A stretch of DNA of 64,000 bases from Hyphomicrobiales bacterium (GCA_900471525.1 UCEZ01000019.1:124001-188000), one strand, 5' to 3'; shown: positions 36,255 through 45,627, numbered from the stretch's first letter. Numbers and translations are program-made. Notes: a model not told the origin generated them from the letters alone.

Positions 36255-36755
36255 TTAGGCTGCCTGCCTGGCGATATCCGGCAGCATCTCTTCAAGCCGG
36301 TCGTAGCTTGCGGCAACGCCGGATTCCATCGGCGACTTCAGCACCGCATCGCGCGCCGCACCTGACGCATAAAGAACCGTGGTTGTCACGGTCGTTTTGC
36401 CGCCCGCTTCCAAGAAGGTCGTCGTCACATCCGCTTCGCCGCCGGTCCAATCCTCATCGAAAAGCTCGGTATGGACGATGCGCTTCGGCGCTTCGATTTC
36501 GCGGTAGCTGCCGCCCATGCCCATATCGACACCGTCGGCATTACGCCGCCAGACATAGCGGAAGCGCCCGCCAACGCGTAGATCGATCTCGCAGATCGGC
36601 ATTTCCCAGCCATCCGGCCCCTTCAGCCAACGCTTGACCAACTCCGGCTTGGTGAACGCGTCGAACACCAGATGCCCCGGCGCATCAAATGTACGCGTCA
36701 TGACGATACGGCGCTCGCCATCGGCGGTGATTTTCAAAGCTCTGGCCTCAGTCAT
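36255..36755 (-). CDS. SRPBCC/AHSA1 family protein, 166 aa
   Basis: START-like hydrophobic-ligand domain of the AHSA1 type: IVMTRTFDAPGHLVFDAFTKPELVKRWLKGPDGWEMPICEIDLRVGGRFRYVWR, then FLEAGGKTTVTTTVLYASGAARDAVLKSPMESGVAASYDRLEEML. These proteins are often paired with ArsR-type regulators, as here: the start at 36755 overlaps the ArsR stop by four bases. Cytosolic; function beyond the fold is unknown. Confidence 0.92.
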   Translation of the reverse strand: MTEARALKITADGERRIVMTRTFDAPGHLVFDAFTKPELVKRWLKGPDGWEMPICEIDLRVGGRFRYVWRRNADGVDMGMGGSYREIEAPKRIVHTELFDEDWTGGEADVTTTFLEAGGKTTVTTTVLYASGAARDAVLKSPMESGVAASYDRLEEMLPDIARQAA

Positions 36756-37117
36756 CGGTCCTCTTCTCCTTGCGTTGCGACGCCCGGTTGAATGGCCTTC
36801 ATCTCGTCCAGCAAGGCGTCGAGACGCTGGAACTGGCCCTCCCATAAACGGCGATAGTTTTCGAGCCAGGCGGTCGCTTCCGACAACGGCCTGGCCTCCA
36901 GCCGGCACGGGCGGCGCTGGGCATCGCGGCCGCGCGAAATCAGCCCGGCACCCTCCAGCACTTTCAGGTGCTTGGAGATGGCCGGCTGACTCATCGCAAA
37001 CGGCTCGGCAAGTTCCAGCACCGAAGCCTCCCCCGTTGCCAACCGGGCAAGGATTGCTCGGCGGGTCGGGTCGGCAAGAGCCGAGAACGTCGTGTCGAGA
37101 TGATGAGCAGCCTGCAT
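36752..37117 (-). CDS. ArsR/SmtB family regulator, 121 aa
   Basis: Winged-helix repressor: LDTTFSALADPTRRAILARLATGEASVLELAEPFAMSQPAISKHLKVLEGAGLISRGRDAQRRPCRLEARPL. It lacks the ELCVCDL metal motif, so it belongs to the SdpR-like non-metal group that travels with SRPBCC proteins. Translationally coupled to the AHSA1 gene. An inverted ATAACCAA/TTGGTTAT pair lies just upstream of the start. Confidence 0.93.
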   Translation of the reverse strand: MQAAHHLDTTFSALADPTRRAILARLATGEASVLELAEPFAMSQPAISKHLKVLEGAGLISRGRDAQRRPCRLEARPLSEATAWLENYRRLWEGQFQRLDALLDEMKAIQPGVATQGEEDR

Positions 37118-37123
37118 TTCTCA

Positions 37124-37155
37124 ATAACCAATCAGTTCTAAAACCATTTGGTTAT
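37124..37155. promoter_or_regulatory. Candidate ArsR operator
   Basis: ATAACCAA (37124-37131) and TTGGTTAT (37148-37155) are perfect inverted arms 16 bases apart, beginning 7 bases upstream of the ArsR start. Confidence 0.5.
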
Positions 37156-37253
37156 ATATTGATCAGAAATCCGAGAACACACAAGCCTCAAATCGATTCC
37201 GATACCAGATCGGAATGCAACATCTTGAATTTATTATCGATTAAAATGCGCAA

Positions 37254-37619
37254 TCAGCGCTCTGGATCGTTTTCCAGCAGAATAGGCTTGCCATGCGGTG
37301 TCGCCTCCGCAGCTCTCTGCCAGCTTTGCGTCAACTGATCGAGGTTTTCCGGCGAGGTGATCGACAGCTCGGTGACGAGGCGTGAAAGGGCTGCCACCCA
37401 GCAATCGAAATAGTCGCTGGCGTCGGCCCGACGGCCCGGCTTGTACAGTTCATGCGACAAGGCTTCGGCCCATTCGCTCCAGGAAAACACACCCTTTTCA
37501 TGCAGACGCACGGTCATGGCAAAGGCTTCCGCCTGCCAGGGCTCGGCGAAGACCGGAACGCCGTCGTTCGATTTCGGCAATCCCGGAGATACGGCAAGCG
37601 AAGGTTCATGCGCGTTCAA
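37254..37619 (-). CDS. Nitrile hydratase accessory protein (activator), 121 aa
   Basis: Small cytosolic activator that delivers metal to nitrile hydratase. FAEPWQAEAFAMTVRLHEKGVFSWSEWAEALSHEL and YFDCWVAALSRLVTE are the hallmark segments, similar to the NHase beta N-terminus. No ATG is available; a TTG at 37619 ([14 protein letters not shown]) has GAGAG upstream and overlaps the beta gene by 14 bases. Downstream partner of the alpha and beta subunit genes. Cys in YFDCW is kept. Confidence 0.88.
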   Translation of the reverse strand: MNAHEPSLAVSPGLPKSNDGVPVFAEPWQAEAFAMTVRLHEKGVFSWSEWAEALSHELYKPGRRADASDYFDCWVAALSRLVTELSITSPENLDQLTQSWQRAAEATPHGKPILLENDPER

Positions 37620-38265
37620 GATAGCTCTCCCAGGCATCGATCGAAACTGTGAGGGAAGGATCGGCGCCCTCGCCCCAGATTTCGCCGGCATCGAAAACAA
37701 CGGTATAGACCCATTGCGGGTTTTCGCCCTTCCCGTGCGCGTTGTCGTCGGGAAAGACGAACGAGCCCTGCACCGCCTCGACGATCCCCGTCCTGGCACG
37801 GGCATAGCGTGGCAACCTTGTGTGGGTCTCCGGATTGAAGTTTTTCGTGCGCACCTGCTCGCCCACGGCAAAAGCGGGCGCTTCGGGCGCCGGGCGGTCG
37901 CACGGCCCGCCCTTGGCCAGCACCGCCGGCACCATGTCCGCTGTTAGTATGCGCTTCGGCTCCCTGCCCTTTTCGAGCATCTGACCGGCGGCCAGTTCTG
38001 CAGCGGAAATGAAACCGTGCCGCTTCAACAGCGTTTCGAGCGCCCGCGTCCAGATTTCGTAATAGCTGGCCGAGAGATAGGTCGCCGGGGATAAGCTTTC
38101 GCGCGCATGCCGGCTCTCATCGATCGTCCAGGCGCCGAAGGCACCGCAGGAGAGCGTCAGGCCGAGCGCCCGCTTTTCCCATTCCGCGTGGAAATACGGC
38201 TCGTCCTTCTCCGGCGCCACCGGCCCCATGCCATGCTGTCCGCCAAGATCCTGCGCACCGTTCAT
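37606..38265 (-). CDS. nthB: Nitrile hydratase beta subunit, 219 aa
   Basis: Pairs with the alpha subunit to hydrate nitriles to amides. [39 protein letters not shown] is the classic beta N-terminus; the C-terminal half, [67 protein letters not shown], is the SH3-like domain. It overlaps the alpha gene by four bases (ATGA). Confidence 0.95.
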   Translation of the reverse strand: MNGAQDLGGQHGMGPVAPEKDEPYFHAEWEKRALGLTLSCGAFGAWTIDESRHARESLSPATYLSASYYEIWTRALETLLKRHGFISAAELAAGQMLEKGREPKRILTADMVPAVLAKGGPCDRPAPEAPAFAVGEQVRTKNFNPETHTRLPRYARARTGIVEAVQGSFVFPDDNAHGKGENPQWVYTVVFDAGEIWGEGADPSLTVSIDAWESYLERA

Positions 38266-38903
38266 CGTGTGCCTCCGGCAGCTATCGCCAGCCCCGTGCC
38301 GATCATCGAATCGCGCGTCACGAGATCGCCAAGCGACTCTTGATCGAGCCCCTCGGTTCCGGCGGGCCGCTCCGGGATGACGATATAGCGCAGCTCAGCC
38401 GTCGAATCCCAGACACGGATTTTCTTGGTCTCAGGCAGCTTTACGCCGAATTCCTCAAGCACCCCGCGTGGATCTATCACGGCGCGCGACCGATAAGGCG
38501 GCGCCTTGTACCAGACCGGAGGCAGGCCAAGCACGGCCCAAGGATAGCAGGAGCACAGCGTGCAGACGACGAGGTTATGAGTCTCGGGCGTATTGAACAC
38601 GGCACGCATATGTTCGCCCTGCCGTCCCGTATAACCGAGGCTGGCAATCGCCGCCGTAGCATCGCTGCGCAGCCAGTCAGCAAAATCCGGCTCGCTCCAG
38701 GCCCTGGCCACGACACGAGCGCCGTTGCGTGGTCCGATCTTCGTTTCGTAGGTCTCGACGATCGCATCGATCGCCGCCGGATCGATCAGGCCTTTCTGCG
38801 TCAGCACCGTTTCGAGCGCCTTCACCCGCGCCTGCGTATCGGAAAAATGGTTGTCGTGATGATGATCGTCATCGCGATGGTGCATGGGGTCCTCGGATGT
38901 CAT
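38262..38903 (-). CDS. nthA: Nitrile hydratase alpha subunit, cobalt type, 213 aa
   Basis: Catalytic subunit. The metal claw VCTLCSCY has Cys114, Cys117 and Cys119; the Thr in CTLC indicates the non-corrin cobalt type (iron enzymes have CSLC). Downstream [18 protein letters not shown] is typical. The N-terminus is His/Asp-rich ([13 protein letters not shown]), with an in-frame Met at residue 7 as an alternative start. The start at 38903 overlaps the stop of the DUF4239 gene by four bases, so the subunits seem coupled to that membrane gene. Confidence 0.96.
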   Translation of the reverse strand: MTSEDPMHHRDDDHHHDNHFSDTQARVKALETVLTQKGLIDPAAIDAIVETYETKIGPRNGARVVARAWSEPDFADWLRSDATAAIASLGYTGRQGEHMRAVFNTPETHNLVVCTLCSCYPWAVLGLPPVWYKAPPYRSRAVIDPRGVLEEFGVKLPETKKIRVWDSTAELRYIVIPERPAGTEGLDQESLGDLVTRDSMIGTGLAIAAGGTR

Positions 38904-39712
38904 TGGCTGGAATCTCCACCCGGTATGGCGGCCGGCAAGCTCCGGCCGATATCGCCGCGCAGCAGGTTCTCGAAAGCCACAGGTTCCAGCTTTCCCGGCT
39001 GCTCGAAGGGATTAGAAAAGGCGAAGATGAAGAAGAGAACCACGCCCGAATAGGCCCCGAAAATCGACAGCAGGAACATATGCGTGCGGGTCGGGCGATA
39101 GACATAGAACGGGATCGAAAGCAGGGAGAGCCCGATCAGTGCCGGTGCCCAGAACAGTCCACCGAACCCTCCGGCCGCGGTTTCCTCGCGGATTTGACGG
39201 AAGCGTGCGATGGCAGTCGCCCGGTCGCGCATCCGGTTTCCGAGATAACGCTGGCGATCCGTTTCAGGCGTCAGATCAAGCAGACGATCATAGACATCGT
39301 TCCACAGCGCCCACGCCTTTGGCGACAGGCCCTGACGATGCCCGAGCATGTCCCACTCCTCGCCGACGACGGTAGCGACATAATTGGCCAGGCCATGCTG
39401 CACCGGCGCAACCACCACACCGCCATATCGCGCGGCGTCGTTGTAGATATCGGAGATCGCCACGGCCTCTTCCATCAGATTGTTGCGGATGCCTTTGTAG
39501 TCGTCGAGTTCCTGGGCGTAGACCAGGGCAAGGATAAGGCCATGCAAAGCGGCGATACGCACGGCAATCGTCGCTGCCGCGTCGTGGGTTCGATCGCCTT
39601 CGGCACCGGGGTTGAGAATTTTCCGCGCCGCGAAATAGCAACCGAAAACGATTGCAAGCGCCCCGGAAATGAAAGCAACGCCGGCAATGATCGAATTAAC
39701 AAAGCCAGCCAT
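38900..39712 (-). CDS. DUF4239 (bestrophin-like) membrane protein, 270 aa
   Basis: Helices at about 5-28 ([22 protein letters not shown]), 172-194 ([19 protein letters not shown]) and 201-220 ([21 protein letters not shown]), with a long cytosolic helical stretch between. [38 protein letters not shown] is close to the C-terminus of DUF4239 proteins. ATG at 39712 has GAGGA seven bases upstream. It is coupled by ATGA to nitrile hydratase alpha; the family's function is unknown. Confidence 0.75.
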   Translation of the reverse strand: MAGFVNSIIAGVAFISGALAIVFGCYFAARKILNPGAEGDRTHDAAATIAVRIAALHGLILALVYAQELDDYKGIRNNLMEEAVAISDIYNDAARYGGVVVAPVQHGLANYVATVVGEEWDMLGHRQGLSPKAWALWNDVYDRLLDLTPETDRQRYLGNRMRDRATAIARFRQIREETAAGGFGGLFWAPALIGLSLLSIPFYVYRPTRTHMFLLSIFGAYSGVVLFFIFAFSNPFEQPGKLEPVAFENLLRGDIGRSLPAAIPGGDSSQ

Positions 39713-39755
39713 GCTCACATCCTCATTTTCCTCGAAGTCGATGGCGATCCAGCTG

Positions 39756-40349
39756 TTAGCGCAGCATCGGCCAAAGACTGAGAACGAGCAAGACCGCCAT
39801 AGTGATGTTGAACCATTTCAGGTGGGCCGGATCTGACAGCCATTGCCTGAGCACCGAGCCGAAGCCGGCCCAGGTCGAGACGCTGGGAACGTTGACGATC
39901 GCAAAGATGAGGCCAACGATAAACACGCTTGTAAGATAGCTTTGCTGGGTAGTGTAGGTCGCCATCGCGGTGACCGCCATGACCCACGCCTTCGGATTGA
40001 TCCACTGGAAGGCAGCCGCCTGAAGAAAGGTCATCGGCACCGCCCCCGCCTTGCCTTCCGACAACGTCCGCGACGAACCGATCTTCCAGGCAATCCAGAC
40101 CAGATAGGCGCCGCCTGCAAATTTCAACGCTGTATAGAGCGCTGGCACGGAATGGAGCAAAGCACCGAGCCCGAGGCCGACGGCGATCAACAGCGTCAAG
40201 AAGCCGGCACCGATGCCGAACATGTGTGGAATGGTCCGTGAAAAGCCGAAGTTCACTCCCGATGCGAACAGCATCATGTTGTTCGGCCCCGGCGTGATCG
40301 ATGTCGTGAAAGCAAAAAGAAACAACGCCAGAAGCGTGTCGGCCTGCAT
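39756..40349 (-). CDS. LysE/RhtB family amino-acid or metabolite exporter, 197 aa
   Basis: Inner-membrane exporter with six helices. N-terminal signature ALFLFAFTTSITPGPNNMMLFASGVNFGFSRTIPHMFGIGAGF, then GGAYLVWIAWKIG and FQWINPKAWVMAV. The stop lies 43 bases upstream of the DUF4239/nitrile-hydratase genes in the same direction, so it may be the first gene of that operon. A perfect inverted repeat lies just upstream of the start (40368-40388). Confidence 0.93.
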   Translation of the reverse strand: MQADTLLALFLFAFTTSITPGPNNMMLFASGVNFGFSRTIPHMFGIGAGFLTLLIAVGLGLGALLHSVPALYTALKFAGGAYLVWIAWKIGSSRTLSEGKAGAVPMTFLQAAAFQWINPKAWVMAVTAMATYTTQQSYLTSVFIVGLIFAIVNVPSVSTWAGFGSVLRQWLSDPAHLKWFNITMAVLLVLSLWPMLR

Positions 40350-40367
40350 GGAATCCTCCCGAAATTT

Positions 40368-40388
40368 TAGGTCAATCTAGCTGACCTA
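40368..40388. promoter_or_regulatory. Palindromic operator candidate in front of the LysE-type gene
   Basis: TAGGTCA (40368-40374) and TGACCTA (40382-40388) are perfect inverted arms separated by 7 bases, 18 bases before the exporter start, in the gap shared with the divergent SDR gene. Confidence 0.55.
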
Positions 40389-40473
40389 TCGGCGAGAACC
40401 ACCCGAAACTTGTCATGGTGACAAGAAGCATCGAGCCTTTCAGGGGGGCGATCATTTCCGCTAGTCTCGCTCC

Positions 40474-41760
40474 ATGAACATCTTGATTCTCGGCGCAACA
40501 GGCTTCATCGGATCGACGATCGCATCTCGCCTCGTTGCAGATGGCCATCTGGTGACAGGCCTTGGTCGAAATCCCGCACGCGCCGCGTTGAAGCAACCGG
40601 ATATTCGTTGGCTTCAGGCCGATCTGGCAACGATGACGGAGCCTGGCGACTGGGCCGGCATCCTCAAAGGCCACGACGCGGTCATCAACAGCGCCGGCGT
40701 CCTTCAGGACGGCTTGGCGGACGACGTCACGGCAACCCAGGCGAAAGCCATGCAGGCACTCTATGCCGCGGCCAAACAATCGCCCATCCGGCTGATTGTC
40801 CAGATTTCAGCGAGAACCCAAGGCGCTGCGGCCGAACTGCCTTTTCTCGCCACGAAACGCCAGGCCGATGAGGCGCTGGTTTCAAGCGGCATTCCTTATG
40901 TCATTTTGCGCCCCGCGCTCGTTCTCGGTCGCAACGCGCACGGCGGTTCGGCGCTTCTGAGAGCACTTTCGGCGCTCCCCTTCGTTCTGCCGCTCACCTA
41001 CGCGAACAACCATATCGCGACGGCATCGATGGAGGATGTCACGACTGCCGTCGCTGAGGCTATCACCGGCGATCTTCCACCCGGAACGGATGTCGGGATT
41101 GCGGCGAAGGAAACGCTCACGCTCGCCGAACTGGTGAGCCTTCACCGGCAATGGTTGGGCCTGCCGTCCGGACGCGTTGTCGCCATCCCTGCCATATTGG
41201 GCAAGCCGGTAACGTGGCTGGCTGACATCGCAGGACGCCTCGGATGGCGTTCGCCGCTTCGCTCGACCGCAATGAAGGTGATGTCTGAGGGCGTGAGAAC
41301 CGATAACGACACGACTGTTGTGCAGCCAGCAGCAACAGCCGCGGCCGCCACCCTGTCGGCCAATCCATCCGGCGTGCAGGATCTCTGGTTCGCCCGTTTC
41401 TATCTTTTGAAGCCGCTTGTGATCGTTGGCCTTGCACTATTCTGGCTTTTGTCCGGGGTTGTCCCGCTGATCGACCCGGAACGTGCGAGCTCGCATTTCC
41501 TGCCTCTTGTGGACTCCGCTCCGGCGACAGTTCTCACCATTGCCACATGCCTGATCGACATCGCGCTCGGCCTTGCTGTTGTTGTTCGGCCATGGACCCG
41601 AAATGCCCTTCTCGGCATGCTTGTCGTAACCTTCGCCCATCTCGTAGGCGGCAGCCTGCTCGAACCTGCACTCTGGCTTGACCCTCTCGGCCCCCTCGTC
41701 AAGGTCCTGCCATCGATCCTGCTGACCTTGGTTGCTCTTGCCACCCTGGATGAACGTTGA
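40474..41760 (+). CDS. SDR/NAD(P)-binding protein fused to a DoxX-like membrane domain, 428 aa
   Basis: Residues 1-270 are an atypical SDR (MNILILGATGFIGSTIASRLVADGHLVTGLGRNPARA; INSAGVLQDG; SSGIPYVILRPALVLGRNAHGGSALLRAL). Residues about 305-428 are a four-helix DoxX-like domain (FYLLKPLVIVGLALFWLLSGVVPLIDPE, LIDIALGLAVVVRPWTRNALLGMLVVTFAHLVGGSLLEPALWLDPLGPLVKVLPSILLTLVAL). Overlaps the DUF2269 gene by one base, a pairing seen in other proteobacteria. Function unknown. Confidence 0.9.
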   Translation: MNILILGATGFIGSTIASRLVADGHLVTGLGRNPARAALKQPDIRWLQADLATMTEPGDWAGILKGHDAVINSAGVLQDGLADDVTATQAKAMQALYAAAKQSPIRLIVQISARTQGAAAELPFLATKRQADEALVSSGIPYVILRPALVLGRNAHGGSALLRALSALPFVLPLTYANNHIATASMEDVTTAVAEAITGDLPPGTDVGIAAKETLTLAELVSLHRQWLGLPSGRVVAIPAILGKPVTWLADIAGRLGWRSPLRSTAMKVMSEGVRTDNDTTVVQPAATAAAATLSANPSGVQDLWFARFYLLKPLVIVGLALFWLLSGVVPLIDPERASSHFLPLVDSAPATVLTIATCLIDIALGLAVVVRPWTRNALLGMLVVTFAHLVGGSLLEPALWLDPLGPLVKVLPSILLTLVALATLDER

Positions 41761-42236
41761 TGATCGAGGAATTGCTGCTTCTGGCCCATGTCGTCGGCGC
41801 AACCGTCCTTTTCGGCACAGGCGCGGGTATAGCCTTCTTCATGGTCATGGCGCACAGGACACGCGATCCGGCGCTGATCGCCCATACGGCAAGGACGGTG
41901 GTGATCGCCGATACTCTCTTTACGGCTACCGCGGTAATTCTTCAGCCGCTGACCGGCTATCTTCTCGCAAGGATGATTGGATGGCCACTTGAGGAGGGAT
42001 GGATCATTCTTTCCCTTGTCCTCTATGTCGTCACCGGCATTTTCTGGCTGCCGGTGGTTTGGATTCAGATCAGGCTGCGCGATCTAGCGTACGCCGCAGC
42101 CATTGCTGGCGATCCTCTGCCAACGGCTTATTTCACACTTTATCGCATCTGGTTTGCCTGCGGCTTTCCTGCATTTTTTGCCGTCGTTGGAATTCTCTGG
42201 CTGATGCTGACGAAGCCATCGATTGCGATATTCTAG
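41760..42236 (+). CDS. DUF2269 membrane protein, 158 aa
   Basis: Four hydrophobic helices (LLLAHVVGATVLFGTGAGIAFFMVM; VIADTLFTATAVILQPLTGYLLA; GWIILSLVLYVVTGIFWLPVVWIQIRLRDLA; WFACGFPAFFAVVGILWLMLTKP), all characteristic of DUF2269. The TGATG junction with the SDR-DoxX gene indicates coupled translation. Likely a partner of the membrane domain of that protein; the role is unknown. Confidence 0.88.
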   Translation: MIEELLLLAHVVGATVLFGTGAGIAFFMVMAHRTRDPALIAHTARTVVIADTLFTATAVILQPLTGYLLARMIGWPLEEGWIILSLVLYVVTGIFWLPVVWIQIRLRDLAYAAAIAGDPLPTAYFTLYRIWFACGFPAFFAVVGILWLMLTKPSIAIF

Positions 42237-42341
42237 TATTGACCAACGCGACGGCTTCAGCGCCGCATGTCTTTCATCTCCGGTGAGATGTCCTATCTAT
42301 TGGATGGCTGCCCGACCGACATTGCAGACAAGGATCACATC

Positions 42342-43187
42342 ATGCAAGACGCCATTCCCACGACATCCTTTCCCGGCGGCAGGAGTGTTCCCGTGCTCGG
42401 CCAAGGCACCTGGCACATGGGTGAGCGCAAGGCGAGTGCCGCCGAGGAGGCGAAATGCCTTCGGCATGGCCTCGATCTCGGCATGACGCTGATCGACACC
42501 GCCGAAATGTATGCCGATGGTGGCGCCGAACGGATCGTCGCCGACGCCGTCAAGGGGCGCCGGGATAATGCTTTCATCGTCAGCAAGGTCCTACCGTCGA
42601 ACGCCAGCCGCGACGGCACGATCAAGGCCTGCGAAGCGAGCCTGAAGCGGCTCGGCACCGACCATATCGACCTCTATCTTCTCCACTGGCGCGGCCGCTA
42701 CCGCCTCGCGGAAACCGTCGAGGCCTTCGAAACGCTGCGCCGGTCCGGCAAGATCGGCGCTTGGGGTGTCTCCAACTTCGATGCCGACGATATGGAAGAA
42801 CTTCTCGGCGTACCCGATGGCGACCATGTCGCAGCCAATCAGGTCCTCTACAATCTCTCCCGTCGCGGCATCGAATATGATCTACTGAAAGACGGCCAGA
42901 GCCGCGGCATTCCGATCATGGCCTATTCGCCGCTCGACGAGGGCCGGCTGATGCGCCACCCCGATCTCATCCACATCGCCAAAGCGCATCAGGCGACGGT
43001 CGCACAGGTCGCCCTTGCCTTCCTCATCCGCAATCCGGGTGTCATCGTCATTCCGAAAACCGGCATGCCGGAACGGGTACGCGAAAACCGCGCGACCGTG
43101 GAAGTGCATTTGACGGACGATGATCTGGCAATACTGGACAAGGCTTTCCCAGCGCCGGGGAGGAAGACGCCACTGGAGATGATCTGA
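42342..43187 (+). CDS. Aldo/keto reductase (DkgA/YeaE-like), 281 aa
   Basis: NADPH-dependent reductase of small aldehydes and ketones. [52 protein letters not shown] holds catalytic Asp and Tyr; Lys in [11 protein letters not shown] and His in LYLLHWRG complete the tetrad; [18 protein letters not shown] binds NADPH. The ATG at 42342 has AAGGA eight bases upstream; a frame open to 42267 has no ribosome site. Followed by a terminator shared with ilvH. Confidence 0.92.
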   Translation: MQDAIPTTSFPGGRSVPVLGQGTWHMGERKASAAEEAKCLRHGLDLGMTLIDTAEMYADGGAERIVADAVKGRRDNAFIVSKVLPSNASRDGTIKACEASLKRLGTDHIDLYLLHWRGRYRLAETVEAFETLRRSGKIGAWGVSNFDADDMEELLGVPDGDHVAANQVLYNLSRRGIEYDLLKDGQSRGIPIMAYSPLDEGRLMRHPDLIHIAKAHQATVAQVALAFLIRNPGVIVIPKTGMPERVRENRATVEVHLTDDDLAILDKAFPAPGRKTPLEMI

Positions 43188-43206
43188 GCGTATCGTCTTA
43201 ACTTGA

Positions 43207-43229
43207 AAGGGGCGCCAGTGGCGCCCCTT
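43207..43229. terminator. Bidirectional terminator between aldo/keto reductase and ilvH
   Basis: AAGGGGCGCC (43207-43216) pairs with GGCGCCCCTT (43220-43229) around AGT. It lies 5 bases from the ilvH stop, between convergent genes. Confidence 0.85.
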
Positions 43230-43234
43230 GTCAT

Positions 43235-43807
43235 TCACATCCCCTGCGGGCCGCGGTTCATCGCCGCAATCCCGGTGCGGCAGACTTCGATGACCCCGAG
43301 CGGCTTCATGATCGCCACGAACTGGTCGATCTTCGAAGACTTGCCGGTGATTTCGAGGATGAAATGCTCGAGCGTTGCGTCGATCACCTTGGCGTGGAAG
43401 GCGTCGGCGAGACGCAGCGTTTCCGCCCGGCTTTCGCCCTGCCCGCTGACTTTCACCAGCGCCACTTCGCGCTCGATCGGCCGGTCATGCCCAAGTTCGG
43501 CGGCCCGAACCGTCAGGTCGACGACGCGGTGGACTGGCACGATGCGTTCCAGCTGCGCCTTGATCTGCTCCAGCACGTGTGGCGTGCCGCGCGTCACGAT
43601 GGTGATGCGCGACAGGTGTGACTGGTGTTCGGTCTCGGAAACAGTCAGGCTTTCGATGTTGTAGCCGCGGCCGGAAAACAGGCCGATGACGCGGGCAAGA
43701 ACGCCCGGCTCGTTGTCGACGAGAACCGAAAGCGTGTGGTTTTCCGCCTTCTCGGTTTCCTTGGCGATGAAATAGGCGGAGCCGGTCGGCTGAAGATGTG
43801 CATTCAT
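43235..43807 (-). CDS. ilvH: Acetolactate synthase small (regulatory) subunit, 190 aa
   Basis: Regulatory subunit that confers valine feedback on IlvI. The N-terminal ACT domain NHTLSVLVDNEPGVLARVIGLFSGRGYNIESLTVSETEHQSHLSRITIVTRG is canonical, and the C-terminal ALS_ss_C domain ends in GVIEVCRTGIAAMNRGPQGM. It follows ilvI by 23 bases in the same direction. A strong bidirectional terminator lies just after the stop. Confidence 0.98.
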   Translation of the reverse strand: MNAHLQPTGSAYFIAKETEKAENHTLSVLVDNEPGVLARVIGLFSGRGYNIESLTVSETEHQSHLSRITIVTRGTPHVLEQIKAQLERIVPVHRVVDLTVRAAELGHDRPIEREVALVKVSGQGESRAETLRLADAFHAKVIDATLEHFILEITGKSSKIDQFVAIMKPLGVIEVCRTGIAAMNRGPQGM

Positions 43808-43830
43808 GATCGTGTCCTTTTCCTATTCCA

Positions 43831-45627
43831 TCAAACCAGTGCGCGGCCCTTGGCGTCGATCGCGTTGGCGACCGCTTCGTCCGTGGCTTCGTCCGGCAAC
43901 AGCATCTCGTTATGCGCCTTGCCCGACGGGATCATCGGGAAGCAGTTGGCGAGATTGGCGACGCGGCAATCGAAGATCACCGGCGCCGGGCTGTCGATCA
44001 TCTGCTGGATCGCAGCATCGAGATCGGCCGGCTTGTCGCAGCGGATGCCGACGCCGCCGTAGGCCTCGGCCAGCTTGACGAAGTCGGGCATGGCCTCGGT
44101 GTAGGAGTTGGACAGGCGGTTGCCGTGTAGCAGCTGCTGCCACTGGCGGACCATGCCCATGTACTGGTTGTTGAGGATGAAGATCTTGACCGGCAGGTTA
44201 TGCTGCACGGCGCAGGACATTTCCTGGATGCACATCTGGATCGAGGCATCGCCCGCAATGTCGATGACGAGGCTGTCGGGATGGGCGACCTGGACGCCGA
44301 TCGCCGCCGGGAAGCCGTAACCCATGGTGCCGAGGCCACCCGAGGTCATCCAGCGGTTCGGGTGCTCGAAACCGTAGAACTGCGCGGCCCACATCTGGTG
44401 CTGGCCGACTTCCGTGGTGATGTAGGTATCACGATGCTTGGTCAGCTCGTAGAGGCGCTGGATGGCGTATTGCGGCATGATGACGTCGTCGCTCATCTTG
44501 TAGGCGAGCGAGTTGCGGCCGCGCCAGCGGACGATACCGGCCCACCAGTCTTCGAGGCGGCTCTTGTCGGTATCCTTGGCGGCGGCAGCCCGCCAGAGAC
44601 GGACCATGTCTTCCAGAACATTGCCGACATCGCCGAGGATCGGTACGTCGACGCGAACGTTCTTGTTGATCGAGGACGGATCGATGTCGATGTGGATTTT
44701 TTTCGAATTCGGCGAGAAGGCGTTGAGACGGCCGGTGATGCGGTCATCGAAGCGTGCGCCGATGCAGACCATGACGTCGCAGTCGTGCATCGCCATGTTG
44801 GCTTCGTAGGTGCCGTGCATGCCGAGCATGCCGAGCCAGTTCTTGCCGGATGCGGGATAGGCGCCAAGCCCCATCAGCGTCGAGGTGATCGGAAAATTGG
44901 TCAGCTCGACCAGTTCGCGCAACAGTTGCGAGGCTTCCGGCCCGGAATTGACAACGCCGCCACCGGAATAGATGACCGGACGGCGCGCGCCCTTCATCAG
45001 TTCGATGGCCTGCTCGATGCGGCGCATGTCGCCCTGGAGTTTCGGCTGATAGCTATGCTGGACCTTGGCTGCCGATGGCGGCGTATAGGTGCCGGTGGCG
45101 AACTGGACGTCCTTCGGGATATCGACGACGACGGGACCCGGACGGCCGGACTGGGCGATGCGGAAAGCCTCGTGGATGATGCCAGCCAGCTCGTTGACGT
45201 CCTTGACCAGCCAGTTGTGCTTGGTGCAGGGCCGCGTGATGCCGACGGTGTCGCATTCCTGGAAGGCATCGGAACCGATCAGCGATGTCGGAACCTGGCC
45301 GGTCAGGCAGACGAGCGGGATGCTATCCATCAGCGCGTCCTGGAGCGGCGTGACGGCGTTGGTGGCGCCCGGGCCTGAGGTCACCAGCATGACGCCGACC
45401 TTGCCGGTCGAGCGGGCGTAACCTTCGGCCATGTGGCCGGCGCCCTGCTCGTGGCGCACGAGGATGTGCTGGATATCCTCCTGCTGGAAGATTTCGTCAT
45501 AGATCGGCAGGACGGCACCGCCCGGATAACCGAAAATATGCTCCACACCATTGTCCCTCAGTGCCTGAAGAACAATTTCCGCCCCAGTCATTCGATTATC
45601 CTGCATCTGATTTTCTGTACCGCTCAT
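43831..45627 (-). CDS. ilvI: Acetolactate synthase large subunit, 598 aa
   Basis: Makes acetolactate or acetohydroxybutyrate from pyruvate, the first common step of branched-chain synthesis; needs thiamine diphosphate, FAD and Mg2+. VEHIFGYPGGAVLPIYDEIF and RHEQGAGHMAEGYARSTGKVGVMLVTSGPGATN form the N-terminal active site; GDASIQMCIQEMSCAVQHNLPVKIFILNN is the thiamine diphosphate motif. The start MSGTENQMQDNRMTG at 45627 is chosen from several close Met codons; 45591 (MTGAEIV, with AGGAT upstream) is nearly as good. Preceded by an attenuator leader; a frame open to 45774 runs through that leader and is not protein. Confidence 0.97.
   Translation of the reverse strand: MSGTENQMQDNRMTGAEIVLQALRDNGVEHIFGYPGGAVLPIYDEIFQQEDIQHILVRHEQGAGHMAEGYARSTGKVGVMLVTSGPGATNAVTPLQDALMDSIPLVCLTGQVPTSLIGSDAFQECDTVGITRPCTKHNWLVKDVNELAGIIHEAFRIAQSGRPGPVVVDIPKDVQFATGTYTPPSAAKVQHSYQPKLQGDMRRIEQAIELMKGARRPVIYSGGGVVNSGPEASQLLRELVELTNFPITSTLMGLGAYPASGKNWLGMLGMHGTYEANMAMHDCDVMVCIGARFDDRITGRLNAFSPNSKKIHIDIDPSSINKNVRVDVPILGDVGNVLEDMVRLWRAAAAKDTDKSRLEDWWAGIVRWRGRNSLAYKMSDDVIMPQYAIQRLYELTKHRDTYITTEVGQHQMWAAQFYGFEHPNRWMTSGGLGTMGYGFPAAIGVQVAHPDSLVIDIAGDASIQMCIQEMSCAVQHNLPVKIFILNNQYMGMVRQWQQLLHGNRLSNSYTEAMPDFVKLAEAYGGVGIRCDKPADLDAAIQQMIDSPAPVIFDCRVANLANCFPMIPSGKAHNEMLLPDEATDEAVANAIDAKGRALV

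Noticed and set aside
44200-45378. 392-codon open frame on the plus strand
   Set aside because: Antisense to ilvI, a highly conserved gene; shadow frame.
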